Below are positions 50,261-59,958 of a stretch of DNA of 64,000 nucleotides, in pieces (positions within the stretch are counted from its first letter, which is position 1; the number at the start of each line of letters is the position of its first letter). The notes beneath the pieces were generated by a model. That model searched no databases. It had not been told where the DNA came from and saw nothing but the letters and a program-made list of their open reading frames with translations. A program made the translations under genes and the position numbers. The stretch covers positions 15,886 to 79,885 of the forward strand of contig CAZVYJ010000008.1 in NCBI GenBank assembly GCA_964631565.1, given 5' to 3'. This stretch comes from CAZVYJ01 sp964631565 (GTDB lineage: Bacteria > Planctomycetota > Phycisphaerae > SM23-33).

Positions 50261-51570
50261 TTTTTTAGTCTCTTCCGCACTGCTGCAGCGTGGGCTGTCA
50301 AGCCTTCACGCATCGCAAAGTCGATTACATCCTGGGCGTCGGCTGCCAGCGAGTCGGCGTCGTAGCTGATTACGCTGCTCGCCTTGAGAAAGTCATTACA
50401 GCTCAGCGGCCCGAAGAACCTCGCCGTCCCGCCCGTAGGCAGGACGTGGCTGGGGCCGGCATAATAATCGCCGAGCGGCACGGGCGTATACTGCCCGAGG
50501 AAAACCGCCCCGGCGTGCCGTATTTTTTTAAGGGCGGCCTTGTCGTCGGCCGTGATTATCTGCAGATGCTCCGTGCCGAAATCGTTCGCGACCATGCAGG
50601 CGGTGTCGATGTCTTTGACGACGATTATTGCGCTGTAAGCCTCCAGCGCCGCGGCTATCGCCTCGGACCGCTCAAGCGAAGCAGCCTGTTTATCAACTTC
50701 CTCGGCCACCCGTTTGGCCAGCTTGCCGGAGGTCGTGACCAGGACGGACGAGCCCGGATCGTGCTCCGCCTGTGCGAGCAGGTCGGCGGCCAGCCAGTCG
50801 GCGCGTGCGGTTTCGTCGGCGACGATGAGCACTTCGCTCGGCCCGGCTGTGCTGTCGATACCTACCGCGCCAAGCACCTGCCTTTTGGCCTCTGTGACGA
50901 ATGCGTTGCCGGGACCGACAATCTTGTCGACTTTCGCGACAGTCTCGGTGCCGAACGCCAAAGCCGCGACCGCCTGCGCTCCGCCGATGCGGTATACGTC
51001 GCTGACGCCGAGTTCGCCTGCAAGTGCGAGGATCATCGGATGGATGTCGCCGTTAACGCGCGGCGGCGAAACTATGGCGATATGCTTCACGCCGGCCACC
51101 TGCGCAGGCACCACGGTCATAAGCACGGTTGACGGGTACAGCGCCTTGCCGCCCGGAACGCACACGCCGACGCGGTCTATCGGCGTGTATCTCACGCCAA
51201 GCTCCCTGCCGCCCCGAACGAGCGGCTGGGGCGCCTTGAAAAGTATCGCCTTCTGATATTCGCGTATATTGGCGGCGGCCCTGCGGATAAGCGAAAGGAA
51301 CTTCGGCTCGGCGGCGGCGAGTGCGGCGGCTATTTCAGATTCGCTCACGCGCAGCTTTTTGACCGAAAGCTCGGCGTTATCCAGCCGGGCGGTGAGTTCC
51401 AGAAGTGCATCGTCTCCGCGGCTGCGGACGTCGGAAATTATGTCCGTCACGATGCCGCGGACGTCCATGTCGCCTTCGGACGTCAACCCGCCGGCGCGCA
51501 GCTTGTCCCGCACCGCCAGCACTGACGGGTCGCTCAATGGTTCGCCTGTCTGGATAATCCTGATGCTCAT
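50254..51570 (-). CDS. hisD: histidinol dehydrogenase
   Basis: HisD is the zinc enzyme performing the last two oxidations to histidine. The 438-residue protein has VGVCVPGGKALYPSTVLMTVVPA, RIGGAQAVAALAFGTETV, KIVGPGNAFVTEAKRQVLG, the catalytic region AEHDPGS, and GTEHLQIIT. I chose ATG 51570; a longer frame upstream adds an unlikely leader. The last codons overlap an inverted-repeat arm shared with the four-helix-bundle gene that follows. Confidence 0.95.
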   Translation of the reverse strand: MSIRIIQTGEPLSDPSVLAVRDKLRAGGLTSEGDMDVRGIVTDIISDVRSRGDDALLELTARLDNAELSVKKLRVSESEIAAALAAAEPKFLSLIRRAAANIREYQKAILFKAPQPLVRGGRELGVRYTPIDRVGVCVPGGKALYPSTVLMTVVPAQVAGVKHIAIVSPPRVNGDIHPMILALAGELGVSDVYRIGGAQAVAALAFGTETVAKVDKIVGPGNAFVTEAKRQVLGAVGIDSTAGPSEVLIVADETARADWLAADLLAQAEHDPGSSVLVTTSGKLAKRVAEEVDKQAASLERSEAIAAALEAYSAIIVVKDIDTACMVANDFGTEHLQIITADDKAALKKIRHAGAVFLGQYTPVPLGDYYAGPSHVLPTGGTARFFGPLSCNDFLKASSVISYDADSLAADAQDVIDFAMREGLTAHAAAVRKRLKKF

Positions 51571-51637
51571 AGCCGGAAATTTACGCTTAAAGCGGCCGTT
51601 TTGCAATGAAGGGTTTTGCAGCGGCGTCGCAGTTCGG

Positions 51638-52456
51638 CTACTTCGGCAACCGGCCCTTGATTATGATTTCATGAATCGCCTTTGCGGCCCCGTCGGCGTC
51701 GTGGTGGTCGGTCACATAGTCGGCCACCGCCTGCACCTCCGGTATGGCGTTCGCCATCGCAACGCCGATTCCCGCCCACTGGAGCATGCCGATGTCGTTG
51801 GCGTTATCGCCGATGGCCATCACATGTTCCCGGCTGACATGCATCTCGTTCGCGACCGCACGCAGGGCCTGGGCCTTGGAGACAGTCGCATGCATAATCT
51901 GCAGGAGCGTGCCTTCGGTCTGCATGACGACAACCTGGTGCTCGAACTCCCTGAGTATCGCCAAACCGACTTCCCTGAGACGGTCCGGCTCGCCGAGCAG
52001 CAGCAGCTTGGTCATCTGCTGGTCGAACCACTCGTCAACCGGCGCGATCACATCGGGCTTGCAGTGCCTGGCGGTCTCCGTGGCGTATGTCATGTCCAGC
52101 CGATCGGTATACCATTCGTCCATGACCTCGGCCGAGACGAGCACATCCGGATAAAGCGTGCGGGCGAACGTCACCAGCTTCCTGACGTTCTCCGCCGGTA
52201 TGGGCTTGTGCAGAATCACGCGACGCGAAAGCGGGTCGTACACCAGCGCGCCGTTGTAATTGATCATCGGCGCCTCAAGCTCCAGCAGATCATAAAACGG
52301 CATTACCGACCTCGGCGGGCGGGCTGAGGCCAGCACTATGTGCGTGCCGACGTCCCGGCGTGCGGTGCGGATGATGGCCGCCGTGGTGTCGGTTATCTGC
52401 TTGGACGAGTTCAGGAGCGTCCCGTCAAGGTCTATCGCCACGAGCTGAATTCGCAT
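51638..52456 (-). CDS. HAD superfamily hydrolase (Cof/YidA type)
   Basis: A 272-residue Cof-type HAD phosphatase with motif I DLDGTLLNSS, motif II ASARPP, the cap domain in the middle, and motif IV GDNANDIGMLQWAGIGVAMANA. Family members act on sugar or nucleotide phosphates. The ATG at 52456 has AAGGAG six nt upstream. It precedes hisD by about 70 nt, so it could start the histidine transcription unit; a histidinol-phosphate phosphatase role is possible, since HisB here is monofunctional and lacks one, but that is inference. Confidence 0.88.
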   Translation of the reverse strand: MRIQLVAIDLDGTLLNSSKQITDTTAAIIRTARRDVGTHIVLASARPPRSVMPFYDLLELEAPMINYNGALVYDPLSRRVILHKPIPAENVRKLVTFARTLYPDVLVSAEVMDEWYTDRLDMTYATETARHCKPDVIAPVDEWFDQQMTKLLLLGEPDRLREVGLAILREFEHQVVVMQTEGTLLQIMHATVSKAQALRAVANEMHVSREHVMAIGDNANDIGMLQWAGIGVAMANAIPEVQAVADYVTDHHDADGAAKAIHEIIIKGRLPK

Positions 52457-52634
52457 TGCAACTCCTTCGACCGGCAATAATAATGACCTTCATGCTCTTT
52501 GCCCACGGTCTTTTGTTGTAAGATAGGGGTTAAAAAACTAGAGTAAGGTGGAACTGTTGCCCTGCCGGAGCGTCATAAATTCCGGACGTAACAATCCGTG
52601 AGGTAAAAAATTATATTCAGTGGAAAGGTCTGCT

Positions 52635-54698
52635 ATGACCATCGCCAAGGCTCTGATATCCATGACGGTTGCTGCCCTTTCAGCCGTTTTTCTCATCAAT
52701 GCCGAACAAGCCGACGCGCAGGTAAGAGCTGCGGTGCCTGTTATGGCACGTCCGGTCAAGGTTGTGCCCGCAGCCGGCGCTGCTGCCGCTTCAGGCAGCA
52801 CGAACGTTCACATCAAGAAAAACAGCCAGGTGAACTTCATATACAACATGAAAGACGGAGCGGGCTATAACTGGGACATACAGCGATACGGCAACGTAGG
52901 CCAGGGCACAAACTACGCCTACGGCAGCGGTATGATGTGCACGTTATGGGGCTCGACGGTGCGGTCGAACGACAACACGGCCGCCCTGAATGCCGCAGGA
53001 GACGAACTGGAACTCGGCCCGTGCCAGGTGAACAACATCAACTGCTATCGCCGGATTAAAGTTTACAAGGACATGGGGCTGGCGCGATGGCTGGATATCT
53101 ATGAAAACAACACCGCCCAGGACATCAGCGTACCGGTGCAGCTGTACATCAATACCAACTGGACCATCTCGCAGACGGTCACGAATTCCGGACAGGCCTC
53201 CGTCGGACCGGATGACTGGGGCTGCGTCACCCGCAGCGGCGGCAACGCGCCGTGCCTGATGCACATCTTTAGCGACAAACGGGCCAAATTCCGTCCGACC
53301 GTGCGAATACAGAATAACCAGATCTATGTGCAGTGGGCCAATGTAACCGTGCCCTCAGGAAAGACGGTGATTCTCTGCTACTTCGAGGCCCAGAACACAT
53401 CGTTTGACGAACTGGAAAAAACGATGAATTCGTTCAAGGCATACAAGATGCTGAAGGATCTGCCGATGTCCGTCAGGAAACTAATCCTCAACTTCACGGT
53501 TACCGGCGGCTTCACGGATGTGGACCTGAACCGCAATGAAAAGTCAGACATTGTATTTCTCCGGAACGGCGACGTTATACCATGCTCGATAATTTCCGCC
53601 GAATTCAATGTGGAAACGTTCCTCGGCAAACTCAAGCTGCCCGTGAATGAGATAGTAGGAATGGCGGCGCCTGAAACATCGGATGAAACCACCATGCGGT
53701 TCCTCATGACCGACGGCCAGGTCATATCCGGCAAAATAAACGAGACGGTGCTGTCGGCAACCGTGGGCGAAAGCGACAAGCTGGAAATACCCATGAATCG
53801 CATCGCCCAGTGGTCGTTCAAAATATCGAAGGAGCGTCCAGAAGACACCGGGATGCCCCTTCCGGCCGTGACGTTAAGAACTGGCGACCAGTTTTCATTC
53901 GACCCGGACTCGCTGGACATAGATTTCCTGACCCGCTACGGATCAGTCAAGCTGAAAGTCGCCGACCTGATGAGCATCCAGATAAGCAACGGTGATAACG
54001 ATGCGCACAGGGTCGTTTTTGCGAACGGCTCGACCATATCGGGGCTTGTCAAGCAGGAAGTCATCAAATTCAAGCTGAAGCTTGGCGCCGAAATAGCCAT
54101 TCCCCGCAACCTGATAATGAACATACAGTTCACGGAGGACGAGAAAACCGACGGCACGCTGACGCAGATGGCCCTTGTCGGCGGCGACATGTTTTTCGGC
54201 GAGATGACCGACGAAAAGCTGCACATACAACTGGACTACGGCACGAGAGAGATAAGCCCCTCAACGGCAAAACTGATAATGGCCCTCGGAGATGGACAGG
54301 ACAAGTTCATCATAGACCTTTGGGACGGCGCCCGCCATACCGGCACGCTCAAGGAAGAATACATCGACTTCCAGATATTGCCGGGGCCGAAATTCATGAT
54401 TCACACCAGCCAGATTATCGGCATCGCACGCGCCCAGGCCCTGCCGCCCGATGAGGTAATCAAGAAAGTCGAGGACCTTGTGGCGCGGCTGTCCGCCGAA
54501 AGCTTCGAAGAAAGGGAAAACGCCTCCAAGGAACTCAAGGCGCTCGGCAAGAGCATAGTTCCCCTGCTGGAAAAACACCTCAAGAACAAGGACCCGGAAG
54601 TGCGCCAGCGGATACAGGATATCATCGAAAGCCTGAATGACGGTTCGGCCAATCCCGGCGACCCGAATCCGCCAATGATTATGTTTAACAGGATGTAA
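52635..54698 (+). CDS. large secreted beta-repeat protein with HEAT-like C-terminus (paralogue 1)
   Basis: A 687-residue protein with a signal peptide (cleavage after ADA). An N-terminal domain of ~230 residues (GYNWDIQRYGN, GDELELGP, GLARWLDIYEN, IFSDKRAKFRP, VILCYFEAQN) is followed by a series of repeats (residues ~295-590) with the pattern DGQVISGKI, NGSTISGLV, GGDMFFGEM, DGARHTGTL, each ~75-80 residues. The last ~100 residues include a HEAT-like stretch (LSAESFEERENASKELKALG, then DPEVRQRIQDII). AAAGG lies upstream of ATG 52635. It is paralogous to the next gene. Function unknown; likely envelope or extracellular. Confidence 0.78.
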   Translation: MTIAKALISMTVAALSAVFLINAEQADAQVRAAVPVMARPVKVVPAAGAAAASGSTNVHIKKNSQVNFIYNMKDGAGYNWDIQRYGNVGQGTNYAYGSGMMCTLWGSTVRSNDNTAALNAAGDELELGPCQVNNINCYRRIKVYKDMGLARWLDIYENNTAQDISVPVQLYINTNWTISQTVTNSGQASVGPDDWGCVTRSGGNAPCLMHIFSDKRAKFRPTVRIQNNQIYVQWANVTVPSGKTVILCYFEAQNTSFDELEKTMNSFKAYKMLKDLPMSVRKLILNFTVTGGFTDVDLNRNEKSDIVFLRNGDVIPCSIISAEFNVETFLGKLKLPVNEIVGMAAPETSDETTMRFLMTDGQVISGKINETVLSATVGESDKLEIPMNRIAQWSFKISKERPEDTGMPLPAVTLRTGDQFSFDPDSLDIDFLTRYGSVKLKVADLMSIQISNGDNDAHRVVFANGSTISGLVKQEVIKFKLKLGAEIAIPRNLIMNIQFTEDEKTDGTLTQMALVGGDMFFGEMTDEKLHIQLDYGTREISPSTAKLIMALGDGQDKFIIDLWDGARHTGTLKEEYIDFQILPGPKFMIHTSQIIGIARAQALPPDEVIKKVEDLVARLSAESFEERENASKELKALGKSIVPLLEKHLKNKDPEVRQRIQDIIESLNDGSANPGDPNPPMIMFNRM

Positions 54699-54751
54699 AT
54701 AAAACACCGCATGAAATGCACGAATCGGACATCACAGCAAGGAATATCTTA

Positions 54752-56797
54752 ATGAAAAATATACAGATTGGTCTTATCGGTGTCGCGGTGCTTATGGCGG
54801 CGGCGATTACAGCGTCAGGCGGCAGCGATGATATACACATCACAAGCAGTCAGACCGTGAACGACTGGTGGCGAATCAATGACGCCGGATATCTGTGGGA
54901 CATCTACACCGGCGGCGGGCACATCAACACCGGAACCAATAATGCATACAGCGGATCGATGCTGCTTCAGGTGAATAACGCCCAGATGGGCGTCCAGGCG
55001 ACGGCGAAAATCAACAAGGAGGGAGACGAAATAGAAATCGGCCCGTGGACGCAGGGAGCGATTAACGTCTACCGGAGGGTATATGTTGACAGAAAAATGT
55101 CATACGCCAGGTGGATAGATATTTTCGAAAACACCTCCGATTCGCTGCAGAAGCTGGATGTCAGGGTCCGTTACAACATGGGCAGTCCGACTCAGCAGAT
55201 ATACACGACGCTCGGCCAGGCACAGATAACCGACAAGGACTGGGGACTGATAACACTTCCAGATGAAAAATCAGGCCAGCCATACGTCGCCCACATATTC
55301 GCCGGGAAGAACGCGAAATTCCGCCCGTCCCTTCAGATTAATATCGGCAGCAACACCCACTGGTGCATTTCGCAGTTGGAAATTCCGGCGAAGAAGGCCG
55401 TCGCGTTATGCTACTTCGAATCGCAGCATAACATGTATGAAGACGCTAAGAAATTCCTGGGAAACTTTAACCCTGCGCGAGAGACGAGGAAAATCCCGGC
55501 TGCACTGAGGGGAATAATCCTCAACATGGAAAGCAATCTGCTCACTCTCGGCTCGCTGGAACTGCCCAGGAAGGAAAACGCCGATTTTGCGGTTCTCGAT
55601 AACGGCAACGAGATTACCGGAACGATAATAAACGATAAATTTTCGCTGGAAACGCCATTCGGCAAAGTTGAACTGCCGGCCGACCGTGTCATAGGGTTCC
55701 AATCGGACCCGACCAGCAAGGAATTTGTGCAGGCGGGTTTGGTTGACGGCCAGATAGTTTCAGGCAAACTGATCAGCGGGCCGATTAAAATCAGGCTTTC
55801 TGAAGGCTACGAAATCCCCCTGTCGCCGGGCAAATTTGCAACAGCAACGTTCATGGTTTCCGACAAACGCCCTGCTGAAATCCCGCAGCCTGATAAGGCG
55901 ATGATTGTTCTGCTGCGTGGACAGCAGTTCTTCTTCGATACGACGGAAATTGAATACGTGTTCCAGACGGAGCACGGCGAGCTTAAACTCTCCTCCGACA
56001 ATCTGCGGACAATTTATCTCACCGGGCACGAAGGCAGCATGCACATGGCGGAGCTGGCGAACGGAACGATGCTGTCAGGGCTGCTGACGACGGAAAAAAT
56101 CAAACTCAAGCTCGAACTCGGCCTGACCATGGAGATATCCAGGCAGTCCGTGGCGAGACTCATTTTCCCCAAGGGCGAACTCAAGGAACAGCCGCCGTGG
56201 AACATCTTACTGAATAACAACAACGAGCTTTTCGGCACACTGGCGACCGAGTCGCTCGTGATAAACTCGGACAACACGCCGGTCACCATAAAAACCGACG
56301 ATATCGCATCCGCCGAGTTCGACCCCGAAGCCATGAATATCGTCACGGTGAAACTGTTCAACGGCACGGCCATCACTGGCTCGGTGCAGACGGATAAAAT
56401 TACTGTCCAGCTGCAGCCGAACCTGAAGCTGGATATCCACACAACGCATATTTCCGTGATGACGCACATGCCGCCGCCCCCGCCGCAACCGGAAACCACG
56501 ACAACCTTGCCCGATGCTGCGACACCTGCGCCTGACGGAACGACGCCCCCTCATGCTGCGTCTTCGTTAACTGACGAAGAAAAAGCCAAAATAAATGAGG
56601 AACTTAGGAGGATGGAGGCTGAACTGAATGCGTTACAACAGGCTGCTGTATCGCTGGCGGACCAGCAGCAAAAAATGATCAGCGAGGGCAAAAAAGCGGC
56701 GGCCGCGGAAGTCGTCGCGAAACTGGAAAAAGTAAAGTCGCAGATGGCCGAAGTTCAAAAGAAGTTTGCCGAGCTCAAGGCAATGCTGGACAGTTAG
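54752..56797 (+). CDS. large secreted beta-repeat protein with coiled-coil C-terminus (paralogue 2)
   Basis: A 681-residue protein with a signal peptide (IQIGLIGVAVLMAAAITASG). It shares the first protein's layout: N-terminal domain (YLWDIYTGG, GDEIEIGP, SYARWIDIFEN, IFAGKNAKFRP, VALCYFESQHN) and repeats (DGQIVSGKL, NGTMLSGLL, NNELFGTL, NGTAITGSV). The C-terminus differs: a P/T-rich linker (residues ~580-610), then a coiled coil (KAKINEELRRMEAELNALQQ). The ATG at 54752 has AAGGAA seven nt upstream. The two genes are 53 nt apart. Divergent C-termini, HEAT versus coiled coil, suggest different partners for a shared core. Confidence 0.78.
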   Translation: MKNIQIGLIGVAVLMAAAITASGGSDDIHITSSQTVNDWWRINDAGYLWDIYTGGGHINTGTNNAYSGSMLLQVNNAQMGVQATAKINKEGDEIEIGPWTQGAINVYRRVYVDRKMSYARWIDIFENTSDSLQKLDVRVRYNMGSPTQQIYTTLGQAQITDKDWGLITLPDEKSGQPYVAHIFAGKNAKFRPSLQINIGSNTHWCISQLEIPAKKAVALCYFESQHNMYEDAKKFLGNFNPARETRKIPAALRGIILNMESNLLTLGSLELPRKENADFAVLDNGNEITGTIINDKFSLETPFGKVELPADRVIGFQSDPTSKEFVQAGLVDGQIVSGKLISGPIKIRLSEGYEIPLSPGKFATATFMVSDKRPAEIPQPDKAMIVLLRGQQFFFDTTEIEYVFQTEHGELKLSSDNLRTIYLTGHEGSMHMAELANGTMLSGLLTTEKIKLKLELGLTMEISRQSVARLIFPKGELKEQPPWNILLNNNNELFGTLATESLVINSDNTPVTIKTDDIASAEFDPEAMNIVTVKLFNGTAITGSVQTDKITVQLQPNLKLDIHTTHISVMTHMPPPPPQPETTTTLPDAATPAPDGTTPPHAASSLTDEEKAKINEELRRMEAELNALQQAAVSLADQQQKMISEGKKAAAAEVVAKLEKVKSQMAEVQKKFAELKAMLDS

Positions 56798-56814
56798 CTT
56801 CAATTTGCTCTGTT

Positions 56815-56841
56815 CAGGCATACTCTAAGTGAGTATGCCTG
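56815..56841. terminator. hairpin between convergent genes
   Basis: CAGGCATACTC and GAGTATGCCTG form a perfect 11-bp stem with a 5-nt loop, between the stops of the paralogue-2 gene and the URO-D-family gene. No T-run is present; it may act as a bidirectional transcript-end structure. Confidence 0.55.
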
Positions 56842-56885
56842 GGGATTCACTTCCGCAAACCTGCAATGTGCAACTCATGTTTTTC

Positions 56886-57953
56886 TCAATACTTCCCGTA
56901 TTTTTTCGCCGCTTCGTACATTGCGACGACATTTTCCGTCGGCGAATTCGACTGGAGCATGTGCGTCGGCGACAGCGCGTATCCGCCGCCGGGCTTCATT
57001 ATTTCCAGCGTTTCGCGGACGTTTTTCACCACGTCGTCCACTGTGCCGTAAGCGACCGGGCCGGCCGTCGATATCATGCCGTGAAAACTCAGCCTGCTGC
57101 CGAACTTTTCCTTGAGGTACGCCGGGGCCATGTTCGCCGCTTCCGGCTGAAGCGTATCGACGACGCTGATTCCCATCTCGATGAAATCTTCAAATGCCCA
57201 GCTGCTGGACCCGCAGGAATGTATCATCACCGGGATGCCGTACTGTTTGCCGAGGTCCACGTATTTCTGCAGCCGCGGACGGATATGCTTGCGGAAAATC
57301 GCAGGGCTTATCATCGGTCCGATCTGCGTGCCGAGGTCTTCGCCGATCCACAGCACGTCTATCCGGCCGTCTGCGGCTTCGAGCGTTCTGCGCAGGACTT
57401 CGACCTTGATGTCGTTCTTGCGGTCGATGAGCAGCAGGCCGGCCGGGTCGTCGGTTATCAGGTCAACCAGCACCTGCTCCATGGTTCGCATCATGCCGCT
57501 GCTGTTTATGATGTCGCCGAAGCCGGGATGTCCGGTAATTATGCAGTAGTCTTTGTATTTCCTGCATGCCGGGACCACCACAGAATAATCGTAATCGTCC
57601 GGTGACGGCATGGGCCAGGCTTCGACCTCTTCCACCGTAGCGTTGGCAAGCGGCCAGTCGCAGTAGTCCATGTACCCGCCCGATTCGTGCTCTACCCATC
57701 GCATGCGGATGCCCCATGCGGCATCGACGCTCAACCCCTCTATTTCGGCGTGCAGCCTCGGGCCGATATACGGCACGTAAACGCGGCGAAAATCCACGCC
57801 GAGCTTTTCAAGCAGGCCGTCGTTGTCATCCTTGGCCAGGCCGAAATGCTCCTTCAGCCTCAGGTCAATCTCCGGATTTGCTTCGTAATCAATCGGAACA
57901 CGATCCGGCTCGATGTGTGAAAACGCCGTGCAGACTCTTTTCTTCGAATTCAT
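56886..57953 (-). CDS. uroporphyrinogen decarboxylase family protein (URO-D/MtaA-like)
   Basis: A 355-residue URO-D superfamily protein: RVCTAFSHIEPDRVPIDYEA at the N-terminus, ITGHPGFGDIINSSGMMRT, IDVLWIGEDLGTQIGPMISP, VMIHSCGSSSWAFEDFIEMG and the end GGGYALSPTHMLQSNSPTENV. These features match corrinoid/methyltransferase-type members (MtaA, MtbA-like) at least as well as true HemE; the HSCG motif is common in the methyltransferase group, where it binds zinc. Substrate unknown. ATG 57953 has AAAGGTG six nt upstream. lepA lies upstream on the same strand. Confidence 0.83.
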   Translation of the reverse strand: MNSKKRVCTAFSHIEPDRVPIDYEANPEIDLRLKEHFGLAKDDNDGLLEKLGVDFRRVYVPYIGPRLHAEIEGLSVDAAWGIRMRWVEHESGGYMDYCDWPLANATVEEVEAWPMPSPDDYDYSVVVPACRKYKDYCIITGHPGFGDIINSSGMMRTMEQVLVDLITDDPAGLLLIDRKNDIKVEVLRRTLEAADGRIDVLWIGEDLGTQIGPMISPAIFRKHIRPRLQKYVDLGKQYGIPVMIHSCGSSSWAFEDFIEMGISVVDTLQPEAANMAPAYLKEKFGSRLSFHGMISTAGPVAYGTVDDVVKNVRETLEIMKPGGGYALSPTHMLQSNSPTENVVAMYEAAKKYGKY

Positions 57954-58028
57954 CGCGAACACCTTTCTGCAAATCTCGATGAAACTTCAACCGGCGCCGG
58001 ATCCCGGAAGTTTTCCTGTTGCTGATAA

Positions 58029-59828
58029 TTAATCTCCAGAAGATTCCAGAATAGCCAGGAACGCCTTCTGCGGAATTTCCACGTTCCCGACCATTTTCAT
58101 GCGTTTTTTGCCCTCTTTCTGTTTTTCAAGCAGTTTGCGTTTTCTCGTCACGTCGCCGCCGTAGCACTTGGCGAGAACGTTCTTCCGCAGGGCCTTGATG
58201 GTTTCACGGGCGATAACCTTCGTGCCGATAGCAGCCTGGAGCGGTATTTCGAACAGGTGCCTGCTGATTTCCTTCCGCAGCCGCTGGATTATCTGCCGCC
58301 CGCGGATGTCCGCCTTGCTGCGATGGATAATGGTCGACAGCGCGTCGACTTTCTGGTTGTTGACGAGAATGTCCATCTTGACCAGGTCGTTGGCCCTGAA
58401 GCCGGCCATTTCGTAGTCCATCGTGCCGTAGCCGCGCGTGGCGCTCTTGAGCTTGTCGTAGAAATCGTAAATTATCTCCGCCAGCGGAAAGTCGTACGTC
58501 AGTATGACCCTGTCTGACGATAGATATTCGGTTTTCCTGTACACGCCGCGACGTTCCTCGGAGAGCTTCATTATCGCCCCGATGGAGTCGGACGGCACGA
58601 TGAGGTCAACCTTAACGAACGGCTCGCGTATTTCCTCGATGTAGTTCGGCTCAGGCATGTCGCCTGCGGAATCGACTTCCTTCAACTCGCCCTTGGTGGT
58701 GAGCACCTGATACGGAACTGTCGGGGCGGTCTGAACCACCTGTATGCCGTACTCGCGTTCCAGACGCTCCTGGACAATCTCCATGTGCAGCATGCCGAGG
58801 AACCCGCAGCGGAATCCGAACCCGAGCGAATCGGCGCTGATTGCCTGGAACGTCAGCGACGAATCATTAAGCTGCAGCTTTTCCAGCGCCTCGCGAAGCT
58901 CTGGGAACTGCGTTGTCGTGCCGGGATAAAAATCGCTGAAAACCATCTGCTGAGGCGGGCGGTATCCGGGCAGCGCCTTGGCCGCAGGATTGTCCGCCAG
59001 CGTAATCGTGTCTCCGACGTGCACGTCGGCGATGGTTTTGACATTCGCCACAACGTAGCCGACCTCGCCGGCCGACAGCGAGTCGCACCGCACCGGGCGC
59101 GGGCAGAACTTGCCTATTTCGCAAATCTGGTACACGCCGCCGGTGCCCATCATGCGTATTCTCTGCCCGACGCTGAGCGACCCGTCGAACAGCCGCACGT
59201 AAACAATGACGCCGCGATAGTCATCATAGTTGCTGTCGAATATCAGGGCGGTCGTGGCAGCCTGCGGGTCGCCGCTCGGCGGCGGAAGCTGCGTGACTAT
59301 GGCATCCAGCATTTCATCCACCCCCTCGCCTGTCTTGGCCGACGTGAAAATGCAGTCCTCAGCCGGCTTCTTGATGAGATGCTCCACCTCCATGGCGACA
59401 TCTTCAGGCCGGGCAGCAGGCAGGTCTATCTTGTTAATCACGGGTACAAGGGTCAGGTTGTTCCTGGTCGCCAGATGTGCATTCGCGACCGTCTGGGCCT
59501 CAACGCCCTGCGCGGCGTCGACGACCAGCAGCGCACCCTCGCACGCGGTTAGCGACCTGCTGACCTCGTAGTGAAAGTCCACGTGGCCCGGCGTGTCGAT
59601 GAGGTTGAGCATGTAAGTCTCCCCCTCGTACTCATAATTGATGGTGACAGCCGAAGCCTTGATGGTTATGCCTCGCTCCCGTTCCAGGTCCATGTCATCG
59701 AGCATCTGCTCGTGGAATTCGCGTGTGCTTATCGCGCCGGTGCGCAGCAGCATCCGGTCGGCGAGAGTGCTCTTGCCGTGGTCTATGTGGGCGATGATGC
59801 TGAAATTACGTATGTGCTTCAAATCCAT
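58029..59828 (-). CDS. lepA: elongation factor 4 (LepA)
   Basis: LepA is a ribosomal back-translocase GTPase. The 599-residue protein has all GTPase motifs (G1 AHIDHGKS, G2 within ERERGITIKASAV, G3 DTPGHVDF, G4 NKID), then EF-G-like domains II, III and V, and the LepA-specific C-terminal domain (MGTGGVYQICEIGKF, RKRKLLEKQKEGKKRMK). Full length, no defect seen. The start is ATG with a weak site. It follows thpR by 130 nt. Confidence 0.97.
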   Translation of the reverse strand: MDLKHIRNFSIIAHIDHGKSTLADRMLLRTGAISTREFHEQMLDDMDLERERGITIKASAVTINYEYEGETYMLNLIDTPGHVDFHYEVSRSLTACEGALLVVDAAQGVEAQTVANAHLATRNNLTLVPVINKIDLPAARPEDVAMEVEHLIKKPAEDCIFTSAKTGEGVDEMLDAIVTQLPPPSGDPQAATTALIFDSNYDDYRGVIVYVRLFDGSLSVGQRIRMMGTGGVYQICEIGKFCPRPVRCDSLSAGEVGYVVANVKTIADVHVGDTITLADNPAAKALPGYRPPQQMVFSDFYPGTTTQFPELREALEKLQLNDSSLTFQAISADSLGFGFRCGFLGMLHMEIVQERLEREYGIQVVQTAPTVPYQVLTTKGELKEVDSAGDMPEPNYIEEIREPFVKVDLIVPSDSIGAIMKLSEERRGVYRKTEYLSSDRVILTYDFPLAEIIYDFYDKLKSATRGYGTMDYEMAGFRANDLVKMDILVNNQKVDALSTIIHRSKADIRGRQIIQRLRKEISRHLFEIPLQAAIGTKVIARETIKALRKNVLAKCYGGDVTRKRKLLEKQKEGKKRMKMVGNVEIPQKAFLAILESSGD

Positions 59829-59958
59829 TCCGGGGATTGTAACGAATCGTACGAAAGTAACAAGCGGTTAGAACGGAATCGGCTTTTCTGCGGCATCCGG
59901 CTTACACTCGGTAATGGCCGATTCGATGCATCAAATCCGAATCCGCCCAGTAAAACCT

